In this document: in pieces, positions 9,549-20,639 of the stretch
Position numbering within the stretch: position 1 is the stretch's first letter
How the letters are laid out: each line of letters opens with the position of its first letter
Assembly (NCBI RefSeq): GCF_000210295.1
Contig: NC_026738.1
Coordinates: 620,001 to 684,000, forward strand
Length of the DNA: 64,000 bases
Direction of reading: 5' to 3'
DNA from: Trypanosoma brucei gambiense DAL972
Lineage: Eukaryota > Euglenozoa > Kinetoplastea > Trypanosomatida > Trypanosomatidae
Translations under genes and position numbers: made by a program
Notes under the pieces: generated by a model
What the model was told of the DNA's origin: nothing
What the model saw: only the letters and a program-made list of their open reading frames with translations
The model's database searches: none

Positions 9549-11138
9549 CTACCTGGCCGCGAGGCGGTACTCGTCCTCGAGTTGCCTCAGGAGAGTTGGG
9601 AAACTCTCCTTCTCGTAGTCGTCAGGACAACCTCCGCTCACCCACCGAATAACACCCTCGTGGTCTACAAGTATCACATGGGGCGAAAGGTAATTGCGTA
9701 GGCCCACCGATTTGTAAAACGGTACAAGCAACTTACTTCCAACAAACGTGGACGACGAGGTTATGAATCCATTGAGAAGGGACCTATCGTCAGAGCTTTC
9801 AGCACCTGTCGCCGTGGGAAACAAGGATCCTGCAAACCGCCGCACATAAAGTTTGTGCACCCATCGATACTTGTAGACATCCATGCTCCGAAGTGAAAGC
9901 ACACTAATTGGCATGTTACGGTCAACGGGGCATGCTAAGGTTTCATTTCGGCAACGTCTCAACCCCCTTCCATGTTGGGCCTCTTCTGAGTTTACATGTC
10001 CCTCACCTTTTGCATTTTCTTTCGGAAGATAAGAGAGAAGTTTGGGGTTCAACACCGAATATGCAAGACGCCGCCACTCCAAATCGGCCTGTGCGCCTAG
10101 CTTCTGACCCAATTGTGAATAAATAACTACAGCAGGTCGCCGAAACATCACCCTAGAGATCTCAGTAAGTTGTTGAGTGTCCGTTTCATCAAAAGAACGA
10201 TTCAAATATAGCTTGCCAAGTGATTCCTCTGTAAGTTCAGCAGTGTTGTTGAAAAACGTCTTTTGCTTCATCAAGATACACAGCCTCTTCTCTGCCTCTT
10301 CATTGAGGGAACAGTATTGACTTACCCTTGCCGCTTTTAGGGTTGGAAAGAAGGGTACTGTATCGAACCCCAAAGATTCACACACAGTGCGGACCTTCTT
10401 TTGGCTAAGGGCAGCAGGGCCCCTCATAAGTTTACTGTTCTGGATTATCTTCAACTCATTAAGGGCATGTTCGTTAAAGTAACGTAGCATCCGCTCCAGC
10501 TCATTGTCAACCGCGTATTCAATACCATACCTAAAATACTTGAGAACGAGGAAAACATCCCTTGACAGTATCGGTTTGTCTAGATCCATACCAACATCGC
10601 GGAAAACAAGCATCTTCTTTCTTTCACCTAGAACTTTTTGCTCCGCAGCACGGTTGTGGCGTCGTGCTACTTGTGACGTGGCTGACGGTCGACTTAAGCC
10701 AGCCGTTTCCAGATCCGTGAGCTTGCGCAGAAATTTATTTCCCATGTGGTTTCTATCCAAACTATAGCTAACACGGGAGGTAGCCTTTGCAGTACCATTA
10801 ACACCAAACGCCGTGGAACTCTCCTTCCTCGACATAACCCTCTTGTCCGCGCCTTGGTGGTGGCTGTACTGGACCCTCGCATCGTAGCTTTCCCTGGTAG
10901 CAGCATCCTTGTCTCCGCGTTGGATCCCCAAAGTTGCAGAAGCGTTTGCAGTATCATCACCTGCAGTAATTCTTATGTCCCTCGTGCCACTGGTTGTGTT
11001 AGAACGTGAGCGTGTACTGCACAATCGTTTCGGTGTCACAAAACATTGAATTACACACCGACCGAGATCTGACCGCCTGCAACACAAATCCGCCTGGATG
11101 TGTACGTTCGCATTCATCAGCGCACGCCTCTCCAGCAT
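9549..11138 (-). CDS. ATP10-like mitochondrial ATP synthase assembly protein (putative)
   Basis: 529 residues. The N-terminus (MLERRALMNANV, then Arg/Cys/Ser-rich to about residue 50) looks like a mitochondrial presequence. The C-terminal part, about residues 330-529, resembles the ATP10 family, an inner-membrane factor that assists assembly of the F0 sector: a thioredoxin-like arrangement with RPAVVIYSQLGQKLGAQAD, LLVPFYKSVGLRNYLSPHV and ILVDHEGVIRWVSGGCPDDY. The central region is Lys/Arg-rich and unfamiliar. The open frame begins with GTG at 11144, so the ATG at 11138 is the likely start. It is the first gene of the leftward unit after the strand-switch region. The assignment rests on remembered family features of the C-terminal motif only. 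Confidence 0.65.
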   Translation of the reverse strand: MLERRALMNANVHIQADLCCRRSDLGRCVIQCFVTPKRLCSTRSRSNTTSGTRDIRITAGDDTANASATLGIQRGDKDAATRESYDARVQYSHHQGADKRVMSRKESSTAFGVNGTAKATSRVSYSLDRNHMGNKFLRKLTDLETAGLSRPSATSQVARRHNRAAEQKVLGERKKMLVFRDVGMDLDKPILSRDVFLVLKYFRYGIEYAVDNELERMLRYFNEHALNELKIIQNSKLMRGPAALSQKKVRTVCESLGFDTVPFFPTLKAARVSQYCSLNEEAEKRLCILMKQKTFFNNTAELTEESLGKLYLNRSFDETDTQQLTEISRVMFRRPAVVIYSQLGQKLGAQADLEWRRLAYSVLNPKLLSYLPKENAKGEGHVNSEEAQHGRGLRRCRNETLACPVDRNMPISVLSLRSMDVYKYRWVHKLYVRRFAGSLFPTATGAESSDDRSLLNGFITSSSTFVGSKLLVPFYKSVGLRNYLSPHVILVDHEGVIRWVSGGCPDDYEKESFPTLLRQLEDEYRLAAR

Positions 11139-13984
11139 GTTCACTTTCTCTATATATGTTTGTTTGTGTGTTTGAGGATGACAAGTGGTAGTGTTTTCAA
11201 TGCGTGACCATGTTAACGAATTACAGTTAAAGTGCTATCAACGAGGGCACTTCCAGCGATGTAACACGCACATCTTCCGCGATAGATTGCTAAAAGGATT
11301 TTATTTTTAAGGGCACGACAATGATCATATAAAACGAGAAACAGCATGTTCTTTCAGATGATACTGACAGAATAAATGGAGAGGAGTACCAAAAAAGTCA
11401 CAGAAAGAGCGCTGACCAGCAAAGGATGACGAAAAAAACCAATACAAACGACTAAGTACCGGAGAGATTCACAAATACACACGCAAAACGCGCTTTGTAT
11501 CACTTATACGCTTTCATGCGTGTTTTGCTCGTGAGATCCAGAAATAAAGCAAAAATTATACGCGGTGACATCACTCAATAGGAAACAATCTGAAACGGCT
11601 GCTAATAGTGTTCACGACAGCGATAGCGAAGCAAGGGCGTAACAGCCTTCACAAAGAGCGGTTGGGATCATTTAAAAATGCGCACAGACACACCAAATCA
11701 TGGTGGTGAGGACAGTGGAAAACCACCCACTCTGGTAATCACACCAAGGAAATTTAGTTCCATGGGTAAAATACAATAACAGAACCATCACACCCCTCAC
11801 GGTCACACTTCAAGGGGGTTACGTGGAGGAAACCATACTAGAAACCGTGGTATGCGCAGAATGATGCTAATGAACAGTAGAACCAAAAAAAAAAAAAGTA
11901 GCACTCATAACCCCCCTCGAGGGTACACACCTTCTCGAAAACTCACGTGCCACGTTAGAATGACAGTGCAACTACCCACAGGGGCAGAACGGCAAACATA
12001 AATAAGTACAAGGAGTTCTATCGCAAAAAATTCCGAAATAACCCCTAATGCACTATTTGACAAAAATAAACAATGATGCAGTAATTACAAAAAAAAAAAG
12101 CAACACTCCCCATACACACTAGCTTAAGGAGCATTCGATTATAAACACAGCGGTACAGTGGTCAAAAGGAACAAAAAGTGAAATACTACTTAGGGTCCGT
12201 TATAAGGAATAGTGGAAACGCACCGATATTTTAACCAATATACCAGAACAAAAAACTTCAAAATAAAGAAAAATACATCCAACAAACGCTTGGCACACCA
12301 AATGGAGAAATTGGAGATCGCAAGCAACCCTCTCATGATTTCTAAATACGGCTAATCAATCAAAAAAGCAAACACCCCATAGTCCGTTTCTGGTCCCCTT
12401 ACGTCTTGCAGAAGGAAATTATGAAGATCATCGAAATATTTACGAGGGTTGTCGGAAACCCCACGGTAATGACATCTTTAGGCACCAAAAACTCCTGGGA
12501 GCAGCACGCACTTGCCCCAAGAATAACGAAAACGCAAAAAACACAAAAGATTCTCAGACAACTACTCCCACAATTTTATAAGCCTTAAAACCTGCGATAC
12601 GGAGAGGAAGGTCCTGGTCCACCCGCTCCCTATCCCTTGAAAAAGCTGTTTACGTGACCACTTTCTTTGTACGCTCATATGCATAAGCTAACATTGCCCT
12701 TACTAACTCCATTAATCCACAGGCAATCGCCTCAGACCACACGGCCGCGAAAAGGAAAATGGTCGCAAGAACGGCAAAGCGAATAGGTACGCGGTGTATC
12801 TTGGGGGTTCAGCCACCGCGTAACCGCGGCTGATGCCCACATTCACTACAGACGTGTGCCCAACCCTCCGAGCAATATGATAAGGAGACTACCTCTAACA
12901 CGTCAGCCTGTTCGAACGGATCACCTTCAACACCGCCACCAACGAGACACAATGACCCTGGCGGAAAACAGCTGCCTTTTCATTTAAAGGGGTGCATCGG
13001 CCATAGCGCAGCACACCACCGCCTGTTCTCCCACTACTGCCCGCCTACTGAAGGACAGTCGCGTCCCGAGGCCACGCTCAGTCGACGATAATACCTCTGC
13101 GAAGAGAGCAAATCCACAGCCGGGCGGACACCATCACACATCCCGTGCCCCCAGAGGGGCGGTCCTGCGACCAGCAACATCGAACCTGACCCCTGCACCG
13201 ACCCCTGTTCCATTTCCCTCTGCCTTTCCACCCACACCCGTACCTCATGCGCGATACCTCGGTTTCCTAAAGGGGATCGCCCCGACCCCCAGGAACATCC
13301 GACTCCAAATGTGGCCCTAGGGCCCGGCACCTCCAGTTTTAGAGGAAGCGGATCATCGCAACGTTCAGAGGGCGAAAATAAAAAAAAAGTCACCAGCCTC
13401 GTCCCCCGGAAGATGTGGCCTTGAGCTCACGCTGAAAAAGACCCGCTACCTACGATAACTCAGCGCTTTCTTCGAACCCCACTAGCACACACCCGTTTCG
13501 CTCGGCAATCCTCACTGCTGATGTATCGAAAAGGAGTGCCTCCTCCAAAGAGAATACCACCACACCCTACTCTTTAAGACTTCGCCTTCCGGAGACATGA
13601 TTTTTCCTGGATGGCGGACGCCGATTTGCCCACTGCATCGGCGCTATGGGGACGCGTGCTGGGAGGTCCTAAGGCGGGTGAAAGTTTTTGGGAAACGGAA
13701 AGCTTGGCCTTCCGAAAAATGAAAGACGGCGGTGCCGGCACCCCGGGTTTGCCATAAGAAAACATCGAACCTGCATTTTTCTTTTGACCCCCGCATCATT
13801 GAAGGCGTTTCGCCGCACGACACCACCGGGGCGGCGCCGTGTCGGTGGTGAAATGTCAGTGGGGCGTTTAGCGCGTGCCAAGTGGGGTGAGGTTATCCAA
13901 TTTGGAAAGGTGCATACCTGGTGGGGTGGGGTTGGCGATAGGCAGTCCTCGGAGGGTCTCGTTGTCCGCATCAGTCATGGCGTA
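11139..13984. other. Left part of the divergent strand-switch region
   Basis: About 2.85 kb without a recognisable gene. Bases 11,200-12,600 are AT-rich with A-runs; 12,600-13,984 are clearly GC-richer and contain only short open frames on both strands, none with recognisable domains. It lies between the first leftward gene and the ingi element. I saw no intact tRNA A/B-box pair. Confidence 0.6.
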
Positions 13985-13996
13985 GCATTGTGAGAA
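13985..13996. repeat. Target-site duplication, 3' side of ingi
   Basis: GCATTGTGAGAA, identical to 19251-19262 on the other side of the element. Twelve bases is the size known for ingi and RIME insertions. Confidence 0.95.
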
Positions 13997-14619
13997 TTTT
14001 TTTTTTTGAATTTTCTTCGTGCCTTCGTGAGAGTTTCCCCCCACTGGCGCGGCCATCAGCCATCACCGTAGAGCCCTGAGATGCTATCGGTCTGGCGACT
14101 GTGGCAGAGTCTCCCTTTTTTATTCAGCTTAACACACGCTCTATAATTTTTGTTGTAGCTCCGCATTTGAACGGAATACAGCAGATGGGGCGAGAAGCCT
14201 CCCACCCCGGACTCTCCAAAAGATGTCAATTAGCAATCCTTTTGTTTTGATTTTTGTTATTCGTTTATTATTCTCTCCCCTCTTTCTGTTTCTGTTGCTT
14301 GTTGACTGCATACCTCCTCTGTCTCTAAGGGTGTCTGGACTATTCCTGCGTCCGGTGCTTTTCCTGCTAGCTCCACACTCGGTAATAAGGGGGGAAGTTG
14401 CAGAAGGGAGAGTGGGTTGTATGATTGTTACCTTAGGTGAGGGCTTCACCTGCGGCCGGCTCCGTTCAACCGCAATGAGAAATTGCGCCAGCCTTTTAGA
14501 GAAACATACATCCTGCACACACTCACCTTCTACCGCAAACCTGACACGTAACTCCTTCAAACCGGGACAGCTCATCAAGTGCAGCGACGTTTCTTCGCAG
14601 TCGCCGTGTTGGCTGGTAA

Positions 14620-15460
14620 CAGCGCGCTCTACCTTCATACCGTGCATCTTCTTTTGATGTAGGGTGAGGCCAGTTTTGCTAGCACACTGCCTTCCGCATG
14701 TCGGGCACACCAACATGGATGCGTTTGTATGCGGGGAATCAGTGGCACGCAATTTTGTGTTATTGCTGCATTTAAGCTCAACTCCCTCACCTTTGTGGAA
14801 AGCCTTACAGTGTCGGATGAGGGAGTCCCTGCAACTGAGCACTTTTTGGCACACACTACACTGCACCTCTCCTTTCCCCGGGACGTCAACATTTCCCTCA
14901 CTGGCACGCTTACGAGGGAATTGCACCACCACCACGGTACTGTCTTCCGTCACTATGCTCTTATGTTTGAATTTCTTGTGTAGTGACAGGGAAGAACGTG
15001 TACCGAAGCTCGCCTCGCACAGGTCACATTGAAACGGCAGCTTCCGTGTATCCTGAGGGGCTGGGGCTGCTGGGACGCTACCATCTCCTTGTACTGAGTC
15101 CTCGTTCTCTCGCCCCCTTTTCACGCGGCAACTACCGCTGCCTATGCCATGTATTGTTCTAAGGTGGTGTAATAGTCGGCCTGGCACTGCGAATTTGGAG
15201 GCACAGAGGGTACAATGAAGCACCTGTGGTCTCATCAAAACTCGTGTGCTTCGATGGTAGAGGAACGATCGCCACCACTGGAGGGGGCTCCGGGGGGATG
15301 TCCACTGCAGGTGTTGCATCGCCCTGTTTGATCCTCCGGAGGGCATCAGCTCGCACAAAGCCGTGTTTGTTTACCATGTGCGTTACAGCACTCGAGCGGC
15401 ATTGGTATGTGGCATCACATTCCGTACATTTGGTCGGTTCGGAGGTTCTCTGAAGAGTGC
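14620..15460 (-). other. ingi C-terminal C2H2 zinc-finger block
   Basis: Five C2H2 units are visible across the second frameshift: CTECDATYQC...HMVNKH in one frame, then CTLC...HHLRTIH, CDLC...HKKFKH, CSVC...HCKAFH and CPTC...HQKKMH in the next. These are presumed nucleic-acid-binding fingers of the element's protein. Confidence 0.88.
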
Positions 15461-15689
15461 GTGTCCCAACAGGTGGGGCTGTTTGTATTGTTGGCCCTAT
15501 CGCTGCATGTTGCGGGTTGCACCATCGGCACTGTGGAGGCACACTCGGGTTGATTTTCCGCAACATCCATCCATAGTGTTCTGAAGATCCAACCCGAAAG
15601 CGTGCCAGTGCTGTTTCTTCTTCCCTCGTCAGTTTCTTCCTTATGTTTTGTTGGAAAGTGGTTGCCCGTGATACCAAACCTATGAGTGT

Positions 15690-16179
15690 TCTCATGGACT
15701 TCTTCCGACCTAAGCACTACGTTCGCATAAGCAATGATGTTGGGGATCCATGTGTCTTGCAACTGTGGTAAATCTGCGGCCTTTTTGGCCATGTCATCGC
15801 AAACCTCGCTCCGTTTCACGCCACAATGGCCGAACACAAATTGTAGTCGGATACGCACCTTCCTTCTCTGAACTTGAAGCAGAAGCCTCCATAGTCGTCT
15901 CAGAATTGGATCCGTTACGGCTAGGGGGCCTATCTGCAGTGCTGTTAACATTGACAGCGAGTCAGAGAAGATGGACAACCTGCTCGGTGTGCTTCTGTAA
16001 GCCGGAAGCCATTTCAGCAGCCGTTGCAGTCCTATCTCTAATGCTACGCATTCCGCTCGGTAACTGCATGAGAGTTCCCCTGCTCCGGTTTTGGGTGCGC
16101 AAATCAGCGTGTTGTTTCTATAGAGCAGGACAGCTGCTCCGGACTTCTCACCGAGGGACACGGATCCATCAGTCCACAA
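15690..16179 (-). other. ingi RNase H domain
   Basis: Reads WTDGSVSLGEKSGAAVLLYR (first Asp), SYRAECVALEIGL (Glu), LSIFSDSLSMLTAL (Asp) and FGHCGVKRSEVCDDMAKKAA (His and last Asp), the complete RNase H1 active-site set. The frame is good to about 15,700, where the first frameshift falls. Confidence 0.88.
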
Positions 16180-16194
16180 TTCGTAGTGCTCTAG

Positions 16195-18051
16195 TCACGG
16201 CGGCTCCTTCCCCCTCCGTGCAAAATTCCGTTCAATCCACTTTTCGGAAGCCTCCCTTTTGACATCTTCAGGGTCATCAGCGCACACAGGCTTTATCTGC
16301 GTGTGAAATATCGGTCGGCAGCTGTGGCGAAGTGCCGATGTCTCTAGTGGGTGCTCGCGTGGCTCAATGCGGAGGTGGGGATAGGACCGCATGATGCGGG
16401 AATGTAGGGCTCTGACTGGGTGTTTGCTGTGGTATACTTCCTCAGCACTGCGCCGCAAACATCCGCCTCGTGACTCACACATCAGTATGAATTTCATGCT
16501 GTGCACAAGAGTGGCCGTCTTGAGTAGCAGGAGGTTTGATTCCAGCAGAGAGTCCTCTTTGCGCGTCCCATGCGGTATGCCAGCTATGATGTGACTGGCT
16601 TTGTGTTGCGCTGCTGCAAGGAGGTCGCGACTTCGTTCCGAAGCGTCCCAGTACCATACCTCAATGCCATACATGGTGTGTGCCTGTACGAGTGCTAGAT
16701 AAAAAGCTCTCAGTACTTGTCGTCTTGGCCCCCATGTAGAAGCTGAGATGGCTGCTATCTGCAGTAGTCTGAAGTCCATCTTGCGTCTCGTTTCGGCTGC
16801 ATGTGTTGCCATCCCATGCAGACGCTGGGATGTTACTCCTAGAAGCTTCGGTGTCCTGTCAGCTCCTATTCTTTCGCCGTCCAGTTGTAATGTAAGGGGG
16901 TGGCGCTCTATACACCCGAAGAGTGTGCACTTTGTTTTCGCTACGTTGACAGACATGAAGTACTCTTTTGACCACTGTAACACCACGTTGAGGCCGCATT
17001 GTAGTGTGTGGTTGATGACATCCCTCTCTGTGTGCCTCGCAAGTGGCGTTAGGTCGTCTGCAAAGAATCCGTGCTGCAGTAACGGCACTTCTGCAAGGCG
17101 CTGGTTCAACGAGTTCATGACAATAATGAACATGATTGGGCCAAGGACAGTTCCTTGTGGCACTCCTCGCTCAAATGTTCTGCTGCTGGAAAGCTTCTCC
17201 TTGAATCTCACTCTGCCAGTTCGGTTACTCAGAAATGATACGCACCACTTCACAATGTGGGGTGATACCTTCATTCTGTGTATTTCCCTCGCAATTTTGT
17301 CGTGGTCTACTGTATCAAATGCCTTCTCGTAGTCAACGAATACAGCACCCGTACGATATTGGTGCGTGGAGCGGCAGAGGGCAGCGCGGACGTGCAGGAG
17401 TTGTTCGAGCGTTGAGCATCCGGGGCGAAAGCCTGATTGCTGCGGTACCAGCTGGGACTCAACAGTGTCTCTAAGCCTCACGGAAATTATGGGCTCCATG
17501 ACTTTGCAGAGACAGCTCGTGAGCGTCACATGCCTGTAAGAATCGAGGTCCTCCGCCTTTTTTCCGGCCTTCAGGATGGGGATGATAACACCGGTCTTCC
17601 ATGCAGGCGGCACGACTCCCGTTCGTAGGCTCTCATTGAATAGCCTCAGAACAACATTCAGCGCTGTTCTACCGAGATGTTGCAGTACCTCGTTGTATAA
17701 GCAATCAGGTCCGGCTGCGGATCCACTCGGTAGCAGTTTGATCGATCTCCGTAGTTCAGCCATCGTGATGGGACTAAACTCACTCGCTATCGTCTTTATT
17801 GGTGCCGGTGGGTGTGAGTCGGGGTGCCTTCTTTCGCGGGACGAGTACAGTTTAATGAACCTCTCAGCTTGACGGTAGTCCGTGATGGCCGCGTTATCAA
17901 CAAGTACAGCCGGTGTGGTTAGTGGTCGTGGCGCATATACCTTCTTGACAATGTGGCAACTGCAGCGGTCTGACACCGCAAGTCTGGAGCATAGCGTGCT
18001 CCATCTCTTCTTTGTGGTACGGTCCAGGATCTGCTTACGCGTGGCTACCAA
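16195..18051 (-). other. ingi reverse transcriptase domain
   Basis: 618 open codons containing the RT motifs: LLPSGSAAGPDCLYNEVL, GVIIPILKAGKKAEDLDSYR, QSGFRPGCSTLEQL, VFVDYEKAFDTVDHDKI (first catalytic Asp), ERGVPQGTVLGP and HGFFADDLTPLAR (FADD catalytic pair). The reverse transcriptase itself looks undamaged; it is separated from flanking domains by stops. Confidence 0.92.
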
Positions 18052-18087
18052 CTTTTCCCTTCGGTAGGAGGGTCCGCATCCAGCGAT

Positions 18088-18978
18088 CTATTCATCGAGT
18101 TTCGCGAGCTCAGGTGTCCAATGTGGTGGCGTTGCTCTGCAGCCACGGGGGACGGAGACCTTCGTCGCAATGCGGATGGCGGAGCTCAATTTCTGTTCCA
18201 GAGTGTTGATGTTCTTCTCTCTACCAATTTTCCTGCAGATCTCGTCAACCTTGAGACGGAAATTCCTCCAGTCAGCTTTTAGCCATGCGTACATGGGCTT
18301 TCGAAGCCGCGGGCAACTCAGTGCATCTGTGTCGTCTCCAACGATAACGTCGAAAAGTATGTGATGGTGATCGCTATCGGGAGAACACAGCGATGTCCAC
18401 GTGTACACTGTGCAATTCCTTGACAGCGTCACATCAGGGGTGGACTCCCCGTGGTGGCGCGCGTACCTGGTGCACTCACCAGTGTTACAGACCAGAAGCT
18501 GGTTGTCAATGCACCACTGTGTGAGGGTTTCATCCTTGGTATTTGGTGGACTCGCGCGATCCCATGCCAACGCGTGTGCGTTAGCGTCTGCACCGATGAG
18601 CTGGGCACCGTCAGTCGTCAGAAGCGTATCTAAGTCAGTTGCCGTGAAGGTGTGTTTTGGTGGGATGTATGCCGACGTGACAGTCAGCGCCGTTCCACGT
18701 GCAAGGTGAATTGTTGCATGCACTTGTTCAATGCGACCAACAACGGCCATACCGGTCTCGACTGGTCGGTCCTCCCTCACTAGTATTGATACACCTCATC
18801 CTTTGCAGTTACGAGCTATTCCGTGATGTTGGTAGCCAGCAACGCTAACGCAAGCTGCTTCTCCAGGCGTCATCCTTGTCTCGCTCAACAGACAAAAGGC
18901 GATCCGCTCATCAACAAGGGTTTTGCGGAGTGCTAATCTCTTTCCTTGAGATAGCCCGGCGCAGTTCCACTGCGTCCC
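18088..18978 (-). other. ingi AP-type endonuclease domain (one internal stop)
   Basis: After the 2A motif come QWNCAGLSQGKR (Asn motif), FCLLSETRM (Glu motif), LIGADANAHALAWD, ESTPDVTLSRN and SPDSDHHHILF (SDH motif). This is the apurinic/apyrimidinic-like endonuclease that nicks target DNA. A TGA at 18796-18798 interrupts the domain and a TAG ends this block. Confidence 0.85.
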
Positions 18979-18987
18979 GCGCAACGA

Positions 18988-19011
18988 CGGGCCGGGATTC
19001 TCTTCCACATC
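18988..19011 (-). other. 2A ribosome-skipping motif in the ingi N-terminus
   Basis: The frame encodes LLSGDVEENPGPS; the core DVEENPGP matches the D(V/I)ExNPGP consensus for 2A co-translational separation. Such motifs are known in L1Tc and other trypanosome retrotransposons. The motif is intact and upstream of all the stops. Confidence 0.9.
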
Positions 19012-19171
19012 ACCGGACAGCAGCATCTTAGTGCGGATGATACTGCTGATGGCACGCTGGCACGTGCCCAGGGACCGATAAATGAAAAACGGTGTCCCAG
19101 CAAGACGCTGCTGATCACTGTGCTGTATGACGCTATAGCCGGAGCAAAGCAGTGTTCCCCATGAAAGGAAC

Positions 19172-19250
19172 GCTGCTGGCTCTTGGCTTCCCCCGATGAG
19201 ACGGGGTACTGGACCCTGGCACAACATTGATGTGGCCGGCATCGCCAGGG
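19172..19250 (-). promoter_or_regulatory. ingi 5' end homologous to the Pr77 promoter/ribozyme signature
   Basis: The first 79 or so bases of ingi are related to the start of T. cruzi L1Tc. That sequence (Pr77) is reported to act as an internal promoter in DNA and as an HDV-like ribozyme in RNA. The start CCCTGGC pairs with GCCAGGG about 25 bases later, as needed for the first helix of such a fold. Activity in this copy is inferred, not seen. Confidence 0.65.
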
Positions 19251-19262
19251 GCATTGTGAGAA
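19251..19262. repeat. Target-site duplication, 5' side of ingi
   Basis: GCATTGTGAGAA, an exact copy of 13985-13996, directly abutting the first base of the element. Confidence 0.95.
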
Positions 19263-20275
19263 TTAATCCCACGCCGACCACCCCTTGCTTGGAATGCGTC
19301 TCTTCAGGGTCCCTCGGCACGTTTTTTTTTTGTGGCTCCCCATTCCGTCGCGTTACTCAGTAAGTGGTGATATAACTGTAGTCACTTTAGATGCCTCCAT
19401 ATAGCTGCGCGTTTTTCTTCGGTACTTTTTGGTTGGCACGCTTATCTTCTGCCTGTTTCACTGCACTGCGAGAATCTGCGTGCTTTGTTGTAATTTTTGT
19501 ACGCCACCCTCTGTCAATGCGATTGTTCCTAAAGTGTGGAGAGGCTTCGTTGCACGTGTGTCGTGCGAACGCTCAGTGCAACAACGCGCCTGAAAAGTCT
19601 TTCATGCTTCTAGACTTTGGTGATCCTATACAGGGGGTTTGCTCCAGTTCTGCTTCCGTATTATTATTATTATTATGATCATTTGTTGTGCCCTCTCTTT
19701 TGAATGTCGTTTCTTCATCATCTTGTCCTCGTTTCCTCGTAGTTCACAGTGTCTGCGGGCAGTTCCTGTCGACTCAAACGGCTACGTTGGAACTGACGTG
19801 CGTTCCGCACGTATTTAACGTCATGTAAGTCATTGGCACTTGTGCCATAGTCTCCTTCTCGTCGGTGAGGAAATTGAATGCTGTGCCCGTCTAGTGTGGC
19901 AGCCGTAGGGTGGCCCTGTTGTGACGTCGTATGTTGTTTACAACTGCTCTTTATGAGCCGCAACTGGAGTTCTTGAACCTCCGAGGGCTTGTGCGCTGTG
20001 GTGGCGACATAAAGAGGAGACCAAATTTCGCTCGGGGTTCAGTGTAGTTACCGTGTTCCAATGCAGCATCTCTGCTTGCAAATGGGGGAAAAGAACATGC
20101 GCCTCGTTTTTTCTCTCGCTCCGCACTAAAGCATGAGGTGCTCTGACACCGGTGCCGTGCTATCCCTTTGTGCTTCTGCTTCCCTGAGCTATGCCCAGCT
20201 GCCTTTCCATCTCGAGTTTTTGGCACTGAAGCAGACTTTCGCAAACCCTACAGCGTGCATGGCTTCCGCGCACCC

Positions 20276-20291
20276 ATGCATAGCTATGCAT
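20276..20291. repeat. 16-bp perfect palindrome
   Basis: ATGCATAGCTATGCAT is its own reverse complement. It lies in the gene-free start region; no known role. Confidence 0.8.
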
Positions 20292-20493
20292 TTTGTAGGG
20301 CTAGCGTTTCACTGTTCCTAGCTTGTCACCCCAACTCCTTTTCCAGGGTCTAAACTAGGACGCGGGCGCGTGTTTGTTTTGATTTATGTGAGTGTTCGGG
20401 AGTGTCTGACGGAGGTTGCGTTGACGCGACGTGACATACTCCAAGTCAATGCTTTCAGGTTTTGATTCCCTTTATTATCTAACCATGGAACCC

Positions 20494-20513
20494 GGGGAGG
20501 GAGGGGGGGGGGG
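20494..20513 (+). promoter_or_regulatory. G-tract with G-quadruplex potential
   Basis: GGGGAGGGAGG followed by an unbroken G-run, within the strand-switch region. G-rich tracts are a known feature of trypanosomatid start regions. The role here is inferred. Confidence 0.45.
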
Positions 20514-20623
20514 CGCGTTTTGTCCCGCAACGATCGTGGAGCGGTAAAAAGCAAGGCGCTGCCATGGCGCCGCTGCGGGAGTACGCCGTTGCGCGCTGTC
20601 TGGCACGCTCGTGGCGAATAGCG

Positions 20624-20639
20624 CGCGCTCATGAGCGCG
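20624..20639. repeat. 16-bp GC-rich perfect palindrome
   Basis: CGCGCTCATGAGCGCG is its own reverse complement, about 350 bp from the other palindrome and 110 bp from the G-tract. Confidence 0.8.

Larger units (their letters stand above)
14141..19242 (-). pseudogene. ingi polyprotein gene, disrupted
   Basis: The element's own first ATG is at 19242 and the terminal stop at 14141-14143, about 1,700 codons. In-frame stops occur at 18796-18798 (TGA), 18088-18090 (TAG) and 16195-16197 (TGA). The frame then shifts near 15,690-15,715 and again near 15,210-15,240. Between the lesions the domains read cleanly: a 2A motif, an AP-type endonuclease, a reverse transcriptase with FADD, an RNase H, and five C2H2 fingers. 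The single-base character of the lesions and intact motifs suggest fairly recent decay. An alternative for any single lesion is a sequencing error, but five make genuine inactivation likely. Confidence 0.93.
13997..19250 (-). mobile_element. Full-length but coding-defective ingi non-LTR retrotransposon
   Basis: A 5,254-bp element on the minus strand. Its 5' end (19250) starts CCCTGGCGATGCCGGCC, the conserved start shared by ingi and the T. cruzi element L1Tc. Its 3' end is an A-tract, seen as 11 T at 13997-14007. Perfect 12-bp duplications flank it, so the boundaries are exact. Length and domain order (endonuclease, reverse transcriptase, RNase H, C2H2 fingers) match the autonomous ingi class. 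The coding frame is broken by three in-frame stops and two frameshifts, so it cannot make the complete polyprotein. It lies inside the divergent strand-switch region, oriented like the leftward gene array. Confidence 0.95.

Noticed and set aside
13034..13993. Several 60-119 aa frames left of ingi
   Set aside because: They overlap on both strands, have no domain or splice support, and have a composition set by the GC-rich block.
20461..20500. Possible tRNA B-box-like GGTTTTGATTCCC
   Set aside because: It departs from the GGTTCGANNCC consensus and I could find no matching A-box or cloverleaf around it.
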